From IMG/VR virus record IMGVR_UViG_3300048927_000381, positions 1 through 52,867 of that record: DNA of 52,867 nt, one strand, 5' to 3'. How positions within the stretch are numbered: position 1 is the stretch's first letter; the number at the start of each line of letters is the position of its first letter. Below the pieces are notes generated by a model. That model saw only the letters and a list, made by a program, of their open reading frames with translations, was not told the origin of the DNA and made no database searches. The position numbers were made by a program, and so were the translations under genes. This document shows positions 6,505 to 15,900 of this stretch, piece after piece. This stretch comes from a virus.

Positions 6505-8373
6505 TTATGCTGCCGGATACCTCGCCGGGCGACCAGCGTTGGACCATTCGGTTATCGCTGCGGCCTCAAGGACCGAAACCCATGTGGCCTCATGGGTGCC
6601 GTCCTTGGTAGCAATTCGCGTGACTGGATCGCCAACTGCATAGCTGACGCTGGATGGCGTGCCGCCCGTTTCGATCGTGAGCGTCTGCGTGCCGTTGCCG
6701 TTATCGACCGCCGCCGTCACCGGCCCCATGAGCTTCGTGCGGTCGAAGGTCGCGCCAAGGGACAACATGTCGCCCGGCTGGAACACGTTGCCGTTGAGGG
6801 TGATAGAAGTGCCAGTCGACCATGCCACCGCCACGGTGGACGAAGGGCCTGACGGGAAAGCGCTGCGCGCCTGATCGAAGCCGCCCGCGCCGTATGCCAT
6901 ATCCTTGGCCGCCGAACCGTATTTACCCATGTCGATGACGAAATCCCATATCGGGTTCCCACCGCTGGTGTTTGCCAAAATGAAGTTGTTGAGGATGGCA
7001 CGCTTACCATTGGGATAGGTGTCGTCTGCCGCTGGCGTCTGGCCAGCCGCGGTGCGATAATCGCCACCGGTGCCGATGCGCGGTGGTAGCGTGGTCTTCC
7101 CGTGCTTTGCGGCAGCACCGAGCAGCGAGGCGAGGCCAGCGCGCTCCGTCTGGATGTTCGTAATGTTCGCGGTCAGGTCGCCATTATTGCCATGGTTGCT
7201 GAGCGTGTACGTGAACGGGCTTTTCCCGCCATAGAGCGCCATGCACTGGCGGATACCCTCATAGCGGCAATCGGTGTCGCTGTCGGGCTTGGAGCCGGGA
7301 ATGGAAATGTTTGCGTGCGGGAAGCCCAGAGACACCATTGCCCGCGCGCCAGCCTGACGAGCGCCAAAGTTTTGGCTGGCAGGCAAGCCCGATCCGAAAT
7401 CGCCGACGCCATAAAAACGGCTGTCGCCGGTGAGCAGGAACGACACCAACTCGCCGGTTCCCGCATCTTCCGCCACCATCATCACAGGGCCGTAGCCAGC
7501 CGGGCTGTTGCTCAACTGCGCGATCGTCCCGGTAGAAGTCAGGAAGCTCTCAAACTCGGAGAAAGCACCAACGGTCGAGCCACGGCTGACATTCCCCGCT
7601 GCGGGCGCAGCAGATGCAATCTGAGAGGGGAAAACGTGCGCGGTGTTTGCCACCAGCACGATGGAGCAGTGCAGGAGGTCGCTGTTCGGCGGGATCAACA
7701 GGTCCGATCCGTCCGCTTCCTTGATCGGGTCCGTCCAGCAGCCCCAATCGTGGGTCGTATTGTAGCCATACAGCGAACCAGCGCCGCCCCGCGTTGTGCT
7801 GGGCTGGCCGCCGATCGTGGCCTTGCGCCGCTTGTTCGCCGCCCCGGTGCCGATACCCAGCGCGTACTCCACCTGAAACTGGTTCGGTACCTGCATCTCC
7901 GTCGGGCTGGCTCCGGTGTTGTTGCTGTAGAATCCTGGGAGCCAGACGCGAGGGTTTTTCAATGCGCGGTTGGGCGATTTGCCGGGGATAACCTGTAAGC
8001 TGGTCAAGTGGCTGCTGCTGTGCGCAACAGCCCGATCGGCAGGCCGCAAGCCGGAAGATGCAGGAACTGGAGTAGGTAAAGGTGCGGGCACGCCGTCTCC
8101 ACTCAGTGTTACCTCATACTCGACAGCATTTTTCCCTGACACGCCGCGCACGATAATGCTTTGAGAAACGCCTGCTGCGATTGCGGACGCCAACGCGATC
8201 TGGCTTCCGCTGACGCTCAAGTTCGCGTGCCCCGACACCTTGCTCCATGTAACAGGGGAAGCGAGGGGCGCGCGCAACGAGTAGACGTTTCCCATTTGCG
8301 ATTGTCCTACGGTCGATGCCTTGCCGGACACACTGCTCCCGGTGGCAGGATTTATGACTCCGCTGATAGGCAT
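6505..8373 (-). CDS. Tail spike/fibre protein with SGNH-hydrolase-like domain
   Basis: The 622-residue product is last in the late operon. Residues 1-100 are a Ser/Ala/Val-rich beta domain ending in a Pro linker (PAPLPTPVP), fitting attachment to the tail. The rest carries spaced motifs of an SGNH/GDSL esterase: LLTGDSRF (Ser318, block I), NHGNNGD (393-399, like block III) and DGTH (591-594, catalytic Asp/His pair near the C-terminus). Such enzymes remove acetyl groups from polysaccharides. A beta-rich insert lies between about 500 and 580. The esterase call is a motif-based inference. The neighbouring O-acyltransferase makes a deacetylating receptor-binding role attractive. Confidence 0.6.
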   Translation of the reverse strand: MPISGVINPATGSSVSGKASTVGQSQMGNVYSLRAPLASPVTWSKVSGHANLSVSGSQIALASAIAAGVSQSIIVRGVSGKNAVEYEVTLSGDGVPAPLPTPVPASSGLRPADRAVAHSSSHLTSLQVIPGKSPNRALKNPRVWLPGFYSNNTGASPTEMQVPNQFQVEYALGIGTGAANKRRKATIGGQPSTTRGGAGSLYGYNTTHDWGCWTDPIKEADGSDLLIPPNSDLLHCSIVLVANTAHVFPSQIASAAPAAGNVSRGSTVGAFSEFESFLTSTGTIAQLSNSPAGYGPVMMVAEDAGTGELVSFLLTGDSRFYGVGDFGSGLPASQNFGARQAGARAMVSLGFPHANISIPGSKPDSDTDCRYEGIRQCMALYGGKSPFTYTLSNHGNNGDLTANITNIQTERAGLASLLGAAAKHGKTTLPPRIGTGGDYRTAAGQTPAADDTYPNGKRAILNNFILANTSGGNPIWDFVIDMGKYGSAAKDMAYGAGGFDQARSAFPSGPSSTVAVAWSTGTSITLNGNVFQPGDMLSLGATFDRTKLMGPVTAAVDNGNGTQTLTIETGGTPSSVSYAVGDPVTRIATKDGTHEATWVSVLEAAAITEWSNAGRPARYPAA

Positions 8374-8376
8374 CGA

Positions 8377-8637
8377 TTAGTCCTCCACCAACACTGCGGC
8401 GCGACCCTTGCCCTTGACCCAAAAATGGTCGGAAGTGCCGGTAACAGCTTTCGCCCGTGTCATTGCAATTCCGTCTTTTTCGCCGGGCGCCGAAGCGCCA
8501 CCCATGAAAACGAGCATGGAGAATCCGGACTTCTGCTGGATCGTTACCTTTTGGTTGGCAATGGTAGTGTACCCGGTCGCGGCGGCTATATCCTGCCAAC
8601 TGCCGGTCATGATGAAATCAGGGTAGCTTTTGGCCAT
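8377..8637 (-). CDS. Small virion-associated protein (tail fibre/lysis border)
   Basis: The 86-residue product starts at the ATG behind GAAGGAA (8637), not at the upstream 108-codon start. It is beta-rich without a membrane span and contains TTIANQKVTIQQKSGFSMLVF. It sits four bases before the spike gene, so it is co-translated with it. Small beta proteins here are often spike-base or head-decoration-like parts. No family is recognised. Confidence 0.65.
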   Translation of the reverse strand: MAKSYPDFIMTGSWQDIAAATGYTTIANQKVTIQQKSGFSMLVFMGGASAPGEKDGIAMTRAKAVTGTSDHFWVKGKGRAAVLVED

Positions 8638-8783
8638 AGTAGGTTCCTTCGATGTCGTTGGTGTCGGGGCGGTCAAACGCTCAAAATTTAGGCCTTGGAC
8701 CAATGCGGGGCTGAAGGATCCTTATGGAAATGCCCGTATCCCGCCCCGCTCGACGCGGGACAGGGTGACATGAACTGTGGCCA

Positions 8784-9311
8784 TTATTTCTTCCCTTCCT
8801 GTTGATTGTCGACCTGAGACTGCTCAGCCACCCATCGCCGCAGAGCGATGAGATTCCACGCCTGCCGCTCGGCTATTCTGAGCTTGGCAAGAAGTCCGTC
8901 ACAATCGGCTCCTCCATAAGCTCGGCAGGTGGCTTCGCTGGCGAGGGACACTGGGGCTGCGTCGGAACTGCGGAGATCGGTGCGGGCGGCAAGCGCTGTC
9001 CGCACGCGCTCATAGCGAGCATCAACATCGGCAAGGCGAGCCTGATAGTCATTCACGGTCCTTTCGGTGATGGCGGCCTGATCGGCCTGCACGCGCTTCA
9101 CATTTGCGGCAGCCTGTCGCTGTGCTTCGGCGGTGGCGGCGCGGGCATTGGTGATGGTCTGCTGGTGCGCCTGCTGTTCAGCGGCGAGGCCGGTGCGGGC
9201 GGAGTCCCGTTGGGCGGTGCGAACCTCGACTTTCATGGCGAGCAGGGCGACGACGACAACTAGGGCAGCGATCAGCCCCTCGCGCCACCAGCGGGCGGCG
9301 GCCGCCATCAT
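8784..9311 (-). CDS. Rz-like inner-membrane spanin (i-spanin)
   Basis: The 175-residue product has one N-terminal membrane anchor (about residues 12-27, LIAALVVVVALLAMKV) followed by a long Ala/Gln/Arg-rich coiled coil (about 30-125). This is the architecture of Rz proteins that fuse inner and outer membranes in the last step of lysis. It is directly downstream of the endolysin and overlaps it by four bases. I could not find a clear embedded Rz1 lipoprotein; a 20-codon frame (8722-8784) starting at the stop (TAATG) has no lipobox. Confidence 0.75.
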   Translation of the reverse strand: MMAAAARWWREGLIAALVVVVALLAMKVEVRTAQRDSARTGLAAEQQAHQQTITNARAATAEAQRQAAANVKRVQADQAAITERTVNDYQARLADVDARYERVRTALAARTDLRSSDAAPVSLASEATCRAYGGADCDGLLAKLRIAERQAWNLIALRRWVAEQSQVDNQQEGKK

Positions 9312-9823
9312 GCCTCATTCCTCGACACCGGAGCGCCGTTGGCGGACAGATGCACCGGCCTGCCCAGCACCGGCACACCCCGCGGCCAGCGCCGGGCGAT
9401 GCACCGGCCCTTTGCAAGCCGCATGATGCTGACCGTGTCGCCCTGATTGCCACCCAGCACATGGTAGTGTGTGGCGTCCTCCCCGACATAGAAGGCGACA
9501 TGGCCGCCGCCCTCCCGATCGAAGACAAGGATAGCGCCGGGTGCCAGCACCGCTGCCCCAAGGTTCGCGCCCCATTCGGCCCACGCCTTGGCGCGCACTG
9601 CCACCTTCATGCCTGACAGGTCGATGCCCGCAGCTTTCAGGCAGTGAGCCACGAATAGCCCGCACCACGGGACGCTGTCGGCGTTGTAGGTGATGCCGAG
9701 GATTTTGAGGCCCAGCAGCTTTGCCCAGCCGAGGATGGTCGGGCTGTTCGCGGCTCCGGCCGCCTCGCGCGTGCCGAGCAGTTTCCGCGCAGCGAGCAGC
9801 CACGCCGGGTCGGTTGTGCCCAT
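9308..9823 (-). CDS. Endolysin, TIGR02594-type cysteine peptidase/amidase
   Basis: The 171-residue product starts at the ATG behind GGGAGATTGAA; the longer frame to 9892 would run through a terminator. It shows the NlpC/P60/CHAP-like pattern: VPWCGLFVAHCL (Cys54), EGGGHVAFYVGE (His108) and LGGNQGD (Asn126). The N-terminal helix (DPAWLLAARKLLGTREAAG) is typical of the TIGR02594 family. It should cut peptidoglycan at the end of infection. It lacks a signal peptide, so it needs a holin; the two membrane proteins upstream are candidates. Confidence 0.85.
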   Translation of the reverse strand: MGTTDPAWLLAARKLLGTREAAGAANSPTILGWAKLLGLKILGITYNADSVPWCGLFVAHCLKAAGIDLSGMKVAVRAKAWAEWGANLGAAVLAPGAILVFDREGGGHVAFYVGEDATHYHVLGGNQGDTVSIMRLAKGRCIARRWPRGVPVLGRPVHLSANGAPVSRNEA

Positions 9824-9837
9824 TTCAATCTCCCATG

Positions 9838-9860
9838 AAAAAAGGCGCCGGAAGCGCCTT
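9838..9860 (-). terminator. Intrinsic terminator before the endolysin gene
   Basis: On the minus strand a 7-bp GC-rich stem (AAGGCGC/GCGCCTT) with a 5-base loop is followed directly by TTTTTT. It lies between the membrane-protein genes and the endolysin, all on the same strand, so late transcription must read through it or restart after it. Confidence 0.8.
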
Positions 9861-9967
9861 GAAAATCGGTTGGTATTTGTGCGGATAGGCAAGTCAGCCG
9901 GGCGGACCTATTCAGGGTCAACCTCGCTCCGGACTTCCCCCCTTTTTCCTGTTCGGAGCGGGGACCA

Positions 9968-10381
9968 TCACGGCCCCGGCGGTGCTTTCCCTGCGCCGAT
10001 CAGCGCCTCACCGGCCGCCTGCATGGCTGCGCGAATCCGTCCGGTGACAAACCCCTTCGCCATGCCGATGATGCCGACGCCGACCGCCGCGATGCCGATG
10101 CCGGTAAGACCAGCTCCCAGCATGTCCAGTTGGTGCGCCTGCACCCACAGCACGGCCACCAGCAGGCAGAGCGCGGTGACGGCGATGTCCAGCGCCCATT
10201 GCGCCCGTCCCTTGGCCTGCAAGCCGATGACGACGCGGGTGATGATGACGCCGCAGATGCAGACGACGACTGGCCCGGCGGGAAAAGGATAGCCTGCGAT
10301 CCACCAGATGACGGGATCGCGCGAAAAGAGTGTGCCGGTCACGGCTGCTGACGCCCCCCATGTAAATCTCACCGCAGACAT
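9968..10381 (-). CDS. Holin-like polytopic membrane protein
   Basis: The 137-residue product starts at the ATG overlapping the end of the preceding gene; the much longer open frame upstream is a shadow. It has about three to four hydrophobic spans (near residues 24-50, 62-80 and 86-108) and a basic C-terminal stretch. Its position next to the endolysin and spanin makes a holin or holin-related function likely. No family signature was recognised, so the evidence is context plus topology. Confidence 0.6.
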   Translation of the reverse strand: MSAVRFTWGASAAVTGTLFSRDPVIWWIAGYPFPAGPVVVCICGVIITRVVIGLQAKGRAQWALDIAVTALCLLVAVLWVQAHQLDMLGAGLTGIGIAAVGVGIIGMAKGFVTGRIRAAMQAAGEALIGAGKAPPGP

Positions 10382-10920
10382 ACGGCTGCCAGTGCCGCGA
10401 CAAAGCTCAGGATCACGATAGCCCCGGCGCGGACAAGCACCGGCCAGCGCGACCACATATCGATGGGCATCGGTGCCTTTCGCAACTGGAACTCGATCCC
10501 AGGCTCGCCCAGGATGACGATCACCATCCAGAGGAAGCCGCAGCCGACCGCGATCGGGTCGATCCAGCGCTTGGCCATCACGACGCGGGCGACGGTGACG
10601 GGATCGTCCGGATTCCAGCCCCATAGCTCCAGCGCCGCCGCCCCGCACCGCAGGGTAAGCCCCAGCCCCGCCAGCAGGGTGATTCCCCGATAGAGCGTCA
10701 CAGGCTCCAACGGATGGTCGGCGAGGCGCGATGCCCAAATTCTGCTGGCCTGCTTCCCCACCATCATCGCCCCAAGGAACGTTGCGGCGGTCATGATGAA
10801 CAGGTTGAACAGGAACAGCGACGGGTCGCCATTGAAGCTGGGCGGCGCAAAGCTGATCGGCCCGGCTCGCACGGCTTCGGCGGCAACGCTCTGCGCGGCG
10901 CCCGCGACGGTGTGGATCAT
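10369..10920 (-). CDS. Polytopic membrane protein of the lysis region
   Basis: The 183-residue product has a soluble N-terminal segment of about 35 residues and then four probable spans (FLFNLFIMTAATFLGAMMV, a span near 78-95, VGCGFLWMVIVIL and AIVILSFVAALAAV). It overlaps the next gene by 13 bases. A pair of overlapping membrane genes just ahead of the endolysin suggests holin plus antiholin, but a fibre-attached or exclusion protein cannot be excluded. Confidence 0.6.
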   Translation of the reverse strand: MIHTVAGAAQSVAAEAVRAGPISFAPPSFNGDPSLFLFNLFIMTAATFLGAMMVGKQASRIWASRLADHPLEPVTLYRGITLLAGLGLTLRCGAAALELWGWNPDDPVTVARVVMAKRWIDPIAVGCGFLWMVIVILGEPGIEFQLRKAPMPIDMWSRWPVLVRAGAIVILSFVAALAAVCLR

Positions 10921-10969
10921 GAGGCCTCCTGTGCCTGATGGACGGGAATGCGGGCGGAGCGGCGAACGA

Positions 10970-11746
10970 TCAGACCGGCCACGTTACCGCGTCCATGATC
11001 GCGTCGATGTCATCCAGGCCGGGGGCATCTTCCAGCGCCTTTTTGGTGTCCAGCCGCACCTTGTCCACCAGCCGATCCAACACCTCCCAGTCGTCAGATA
11101 TAGCGAGGATCGCCGCAGCGGCTTCTTCCGGAGTGATGCCGAGCCGCGCTGCTTCATCGGTGATGCGCTCTTTCTGCGGGCCGTCCGGCATGTCGCCAGC
11201 GAGGAAAGCGCGCGCGGCCTCCGCCTTGCGGAGATACGTCATCGCCTGTCCGGAACCCGGCGTGATGACCCGGTTCCGACATGCTTCGGCGTCGGCGTCG
11301 ATCTGCGCCTTCTTGGCGAGGCGCAGCGCCGCCATGTCCACGGCCTCCAGTGTCAGCGTGTTCGAGCGGTGCGGGCCGGTGAGGCGAATGGCAATCAGCC
11401 CCGCCGATCCGCCCGACAGGATCAACTCGCCATCGCTGACCGCCTGCGCTTCGTCGCCGATGCACACGGTGCAATGCGTCGGAAGCCCGCCGACAACCGC
11501 CTCTTCCGCTCCGCCCGCCACGATCCGCGATTTGTCGATCGTCAGTTCAACGCTCTCGCGCCCATGCACCTCGCCAGCGTCGTCCATCCAATAGGCGTCG
11601 GGAAGGGCGTCGGGGACGATGGCATAGCGAGCGCCGTCTGCGTCGAGCATCGCGACATATTCGTCCATCCACGGCCAGGGCGCGGCGTGACTTCCGATCC
11701 CATCCGGCCCGAAGACGATGATCGACTGACCAACATACTGTGTCAT
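10970..11746 (-). CDS. Tail fibre assembly/accessory protein (DUF4376-like C-terminus)
   Basis: The 258-residue product begins MTQYVGQSIIVFGPDGIG. It carries, about residues 147-190, the pattern QIDADAEACRNRVITPGSGQ followed by a helix (YLRKAEAARAFLAG), reminiscent of DUF4376-type phage tail fibre accessory proteins. The last 70 residues are helical and acidic. It follows directly on the three small fibre-like genes. It probably helps fold or attach the fibre or caps the tail tip. Confidence 0.6.
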   Translation of the reverse strand: MTQYVGQSIIVFGPDGIGSHAAPWPWMDEYVAMLDADGARYAIVPDALPDAYWMDDAGEVHGRESVELTIDKSRIVAGGAEEAVVGGLPTHCTVCIGDEAQAVSDGELILSGGSAGLIAIRLTGPHRSNTLTLEAVDMAALRLAKKAQIDADAEACRNRVITPGSGQAMTYLRKAEAARAFLAGDMPDGPQKERITDEAARLGITPEEAAAAILAISDDWEVLDRLVDKVRLDTKKALEDAPGLDDIDAIMDAVTWPV

Positions 11747-12145
11747 TTATGCCTGACCTCTCACATTGAATATGGTGACGCGGATGTAATCGATCTGCGC
11801 GCTGGCGGCGGCGGAAGTGGTGGTCCAGTAGAAGGAATAGGCGCTGCTGCTGACGCCCAAGGCCATGCCGATCAGGTCCACGTTCAAGCCCTGACGCCAC
11901 TGACCAGCCGCGTAAACCTGTAGCTGCGCGCAAGGGACGTAAGGCAGCGATGGATAGGAGTAGGAAACGAATTTATAGATATTGAAGGGGTCGAAGGACG
12001 CAGGCCGGGCATGGATCGCGCTGTGCCAGACCTGCATGACGCGGTTCGTGTCCAGCAGCAATTGCGAGGGCGTCGCGCTGGAGACTGCGATGCCCGGCTT
12101 GGAAATTTTAAGGCCTGTGGCGTCCATACGGAGACGGTCCACCAT
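11747..12145 (-). CDS. Small fibre/tip protein, related to the next gene upstream
   Basis: The 132-residue product starts at the ATG that overlaps the preceding stop (TGATG); a GTG one codon earlier is possible. Its N-terminus MDATGLKISKPGIAVSSAT closely parallels the neighbouring protein's ASGVLRISKPGFDVNTAA, so the two share a module and probably dock to the same tail-tip site. The rest is aromatic and beta-rich, as in receptor-contacting phage proteins. No enzyme motif is visible. Confidence 0.65.
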   Translation of the reverse strand: MVDRLRMDATGLKISKPGIAVSSATPSQLLLDTNRVMQVWHSAIHARPASFDPFNIYKFVSYSYPSLPYVPCAQLQVYAAGQWRQGLNVDLIGMALGVSSSAYSFYWTTTSAAASAQIDYIRVTIFNVRGQA

Positions 12146-12522
12146 CACACATTCTCCGTAAACAGGTGAACATGGGCATAGGCGACTTGCCCCGAGGGCA
12201 GGGCGAAAGCGCTGCCAAACCCCACCACTGATGAGGTCGCCCAGACGTTATAGTCGCCGTGCGGCGAGTAGGTCGGGTTCCCTGACAGATACCACTGGAG
12301 GCCGTAGATCAGCAGCGGAACGACGCCCAGTCCATGACTGAGGGCGGTGCTGACGCGGGACGATCCATTGCCTGTAATCTGGAGCGTGTAGAAGGCCCGC
12401 TCGCGATAGAGGGCGTTGGCAGCGCTATCGAAAAGAAGATCGGACGAGGCGGCTGTGTTGACGTCGAACCCCGGCTTGGAAATCCGCAACACGCCAGACG
12501 CGGTGAGCTTGCACCTATCCAT
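12145..12522 (-). CDS. Small fibre/tip protein with LRISKPG module
   Basis: The 125-residue product starts at the ATG overlapping the preceding stop. Residues 8-25 contain the VLRISKPGFDVNTA module shared with the gene downstream, followed by a beta-rich domain (YTLQITGNGSSRVSTALSHG). The pair looks like a tandem duplication that diverged after the first 40 residues, a common way to vary receptor contacts. Confidence 0.65.
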   Translation of the reverse strand: MDRCKLTASGVLRISKPGFDVNTAASSDLLFDSAANALYRERAFYTLQITGNGSSRVSTALSHGLGVVPLLIYGLQWYLSGNPTYSPHGDYNVWATSSVVGFGSAFALPSGQVAYAHVHLFTENV

Positions 12523-12959
12523 TACGACCCCCCTGGCACGCGCAGGATGGCATAGTGCGCTGCCCAATTGGCGAGGCCGAACCTGTCGATCCAGATGGAA
12601 GAAGGGGTGATGATCGCGCTCGGCCCGTAGCCACGCGTAATGGTGACCGTCCCGCCGCTGCTGGGATTGTAGGCGTAGTAGGCGCTGGAGGACATCTGGA
12701 AGTAGTAATAAATGCCGTTGGCGGTGTCGTAATAGCCGATGATCGCCTGCGGCACATAGGCCAGCGCCGGGAAGGATACCGTCGTGCCGCCCACCGGTAT
12801 CCCGGTCATGATGCCCCGCGCATGGACCAGCGCGCCATGGGGCAGCATAGACGAGAAACTCAGGTCCGCGTCGCCAGCCGTGAAGGCGTCCACTGCCGGA
12901 GGAGATGTGAACAGCCCATAATCATCATTGGCGCGCCGCCCGTACACCAGCCTGCGCAT
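12522..12959 (-). CDS. Tail tip/fibre-associated beta protein
   Basis: The 145-residue product starts MRRLVYGRRANDDYGLFTSP and ends one base before the host-specificity gene's stop. A middle part rich in Tyr (YYDTANGIYYYFQMSSSAYY) suggests a carbohydrate- or protein-contacting beta domain. It is the first of three small genes between the large tip protein and the fibre accessory gene. Confidence 0.6.
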   Translation of the reverse strand: MRRLVYGRRANDDYGLFTSPPAVDAFTAGDADLSFSSMLPHGALVHARGIMTGIPVGGTTVSFPALAYVPQAIIGYYDTANGIYYYFQMSSSAYYAYNPSSGGTVTITRGYGPSAIITPSSIWIDRFGLANWAAHYAILRVPGGS

Positions 12960-12960
12960 A

Positions 12961-15900
12961 TCAGAGGCCGTCGTTCACGATGAGAGCGCCATTGGTCCAC
13001 GTCAGTGATGGCCCGCCGCCCGATTTGGTCACGCTCATGGCGTCCGCCTCGACGTCGAATGTCGATGTCGAGGCATTGCCGTCCAGCCTGACGCGCCCTA
13101 CGATCTTGCCAGCGACGTTCAGCGCTACGCCCCATTGGGCGACAACGCCGTCGACGCTTCGCTGAATGACCTCGACCGATGCGCGATCCCCTGATGGCAC
13201 ATATGCAGATGGGCCAACATAGGCGGACGTCACCTCGATAAACATCGGGCGGGTGATCCACATGTAGCTGTCGCCCTGCCCAGCATAGGTGCCGCCCTTG
13301 TAGGCAACAGGAACGGCGAAGGCCGCGTTCGCGGGAGCCTGCCCCTTCACATAACGGTTTGTCCATGCGTTGATGTCGGTGCCGCCAGTGCCTACCGTCA
13401 CATATCCCGCGTCGGTGGCGGATATGAAGCCATTCGCCGCCGTGTACCATTCGATCTTGATGCCACAATTGGCGCGGTGCGCGGCTTGGAACAGTTCAAA
13501 CGAGTACCATTTGTTGCCCTGCACGGGGATGCGCTGGGTATGCAACTGGCCCCAATCCCCGGTGTTTCCGTTCACTTGTCGCATACCAAAAGTATGCTCA
13601 CCTTGCCCGGCCCCAAAGTTACCACCGGGCCGCCACCCATCGCCAGCCAGATCACGAACTGCGAGTTCCGTATAGGAGCCGGGGAATGGCGAGTACCAAT
13701 CCCAGCCCGCAGGCCAGCCCGGAGCGGCAAAGCTGCTTTGCGGCAGGAGGTTGCCTGATCCCGTGGTGACGTTCTGCTGCAACAATGCGACGTTGCCCAG
13801 GGCCGTCGTCATGCTCGACTGGAGGACGCCGACCCGCCCGCCCGGCGTCATGACTTCGGTGTTCAGTTCGGAAAGCTGGGCGTTCATGCCCGCCATGACC
13901 GTATAGGCCTGCCGCAGCGAGGCCTCGCCCGAATAGGCGGTGGAGATGCTCCCGGCCTCCAGCTTCACGAGGCGCAGGTTATGCTCTACCGAGGTGCCGC
14001 TGGTCTTTTTGAAGTAGAATACGACGCGGAGCTTCACCGTGCCAGCCGCAGCAGTGACGGTGAACTTGCTCGCATCACGGTTGACGAGGCCCGTGTCGAA
14101 GCCGAAGTCGTTGTAGACGCGGCCCGGTGCGTTGACATAACCGATCAGTGCATCGCCTGCGCCCAGCCACTGCACCTGTGCGATTAGAGTGCCGGTGCCA
14201 CCAGAGATGTTGAAAGCGGCGTCATAGGTCAGCGTGTACGTTCCCGAAGACGCAGCGATGTCGGTGTAGATGAGGCTGTCAGTCCCGTTGGCTATGTTCG
14301 ACTGGTTGTAGGCATAGGTTCCCCAGATATTGTTGGTGGCCACGGACCACCCACTGAGGTTGGTCACCCACCCCGACAGGCCATTCTCAAAGCTGCCGTT
14401 CGGGATCAGGTTCGGATTGCCGGTTGCCCGCAGCGTGTTCGTCAGCGTGGCGAGGCTGCCCGTCAGCGCCGTTGTCGCGTTCAGCGCCTGCTGGACACGC
14501 CCTCCCGGCGTATTGACCTCGGTATTGAGGCCAGCGATCAACCCCGAGTTGGATACGCCGGTCTGATAGGTGCTGTAAGCCGAGGCCTCCGAGGAGAAAG
14601 CGGTCGCCTTGTCGCCTGTCTCCAGCTTCATGCGGCGGACGCCTGCATTTGTGAGGCCTGTCACACTCTCAAGAACGAACCGGCACTCAATGTATGCTGT
14701 TCCAGGAGGGCACTGGGCCGTGCATTTATATAGCTTGCGGTTTGTGTCACCCGTCGAGAAGTCGATGTTAAGCGGGAAGGGCGTTTGCGGGGCGTCAAGA
14801 ATTACCCCGTCGTCGCTATCACGAAATACCATGTCGACATAAGCAGCACCGCTGGTAGCGAAAAAGCTCACATCTGCTGAAAGGGTATAAAAAGCGCCTG
14901 CGCGGGGGGCGTCGAACCGCTTGGTTAAATTGTAGGTGCCGTTGGCAGAGGCGGGGCGATAGGCAAAAAGCCCCCATGATGGATCATTGACAGCTACCCA
15001 GCCACCATCGTGCGTCCATCCGTCCAGCGTAGCAAAGTCCCCGCCCAGCAACAGGTTCGGGTTCGCCGCCGACGAAATCCCGACAATCTCCTCGCTCAGG
15101 TCGATGATGCTGGCGTTGATCGTGTCGATTTCGGTGTTGATGGCGGCAAGGTCGGTATCGACCTGTGTCTGGACGACGGCGACCGTCGCTTCGGCGGCGG
15201 CTAGGTCGGTTTCAAGTTGGCCGATGATGTCGACCTGTTCGGCAAGCTGGCCCTCAATGATCGTGACCTTGCCCAGCCCGGTGGTCACGTTAGCGAAGAT
15301 CGTCTGATTGCCGTCGATGGTGCCGACCCGGTAGCCGATCCGGACGTCATAGGCGGTTTCGGATTCCAGCGGCGCGATGACATGGCTGACCGGAGCGATG
15401 GCCGAGAGGATGGCGCTATTGCTCCATTCCGTGTCCGCAGACCGCTTATAGTCGATGACGATCGCGTCTGCCGATGGCATTTCGCTTTCGCCCGTCACCA
15501 GGAGGGCCGGGAAGCCCTCGCCGGATGTCGTGCCTGCGACGCTCCAGCTCAATGCTTCAGGCGCGGCGGGGATGAGATCAGGCGCCGTCAGCGCGAACGG
15601 CGTCGGCGGCGTGGTGGACTGGCCGAGAGCATAGGCGTGCTTCGAGAACGTCTCCGTCTCGCCGGCGAACGCCACCTTGCCGGTGGACGGATCGGGCGCG
15701 CGGCGGGTGATCAGCACCGGCTGATTTACCAGCCCCTCTTCCGGCACATTGAGCAGGACGACGTCACCGGTTTTCAGCCCGATCCATTCCGGTCCGGTCG
15801 TCCATGTGAACGGCCCAGCTTCGCGGCTGTTGACGATGGCATAGGCGGCCAGTTGTCCTGGCTGCCTGGGTTCCTCGCCACTGAATACCTGCACCAGGGG

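Noticed and set aside
10793-11923. 376-codon plus-strand open frame
   Set aside because: It is antisense to the membrane and fibre accessory genes, with no ribosome site and no recognisable domain.
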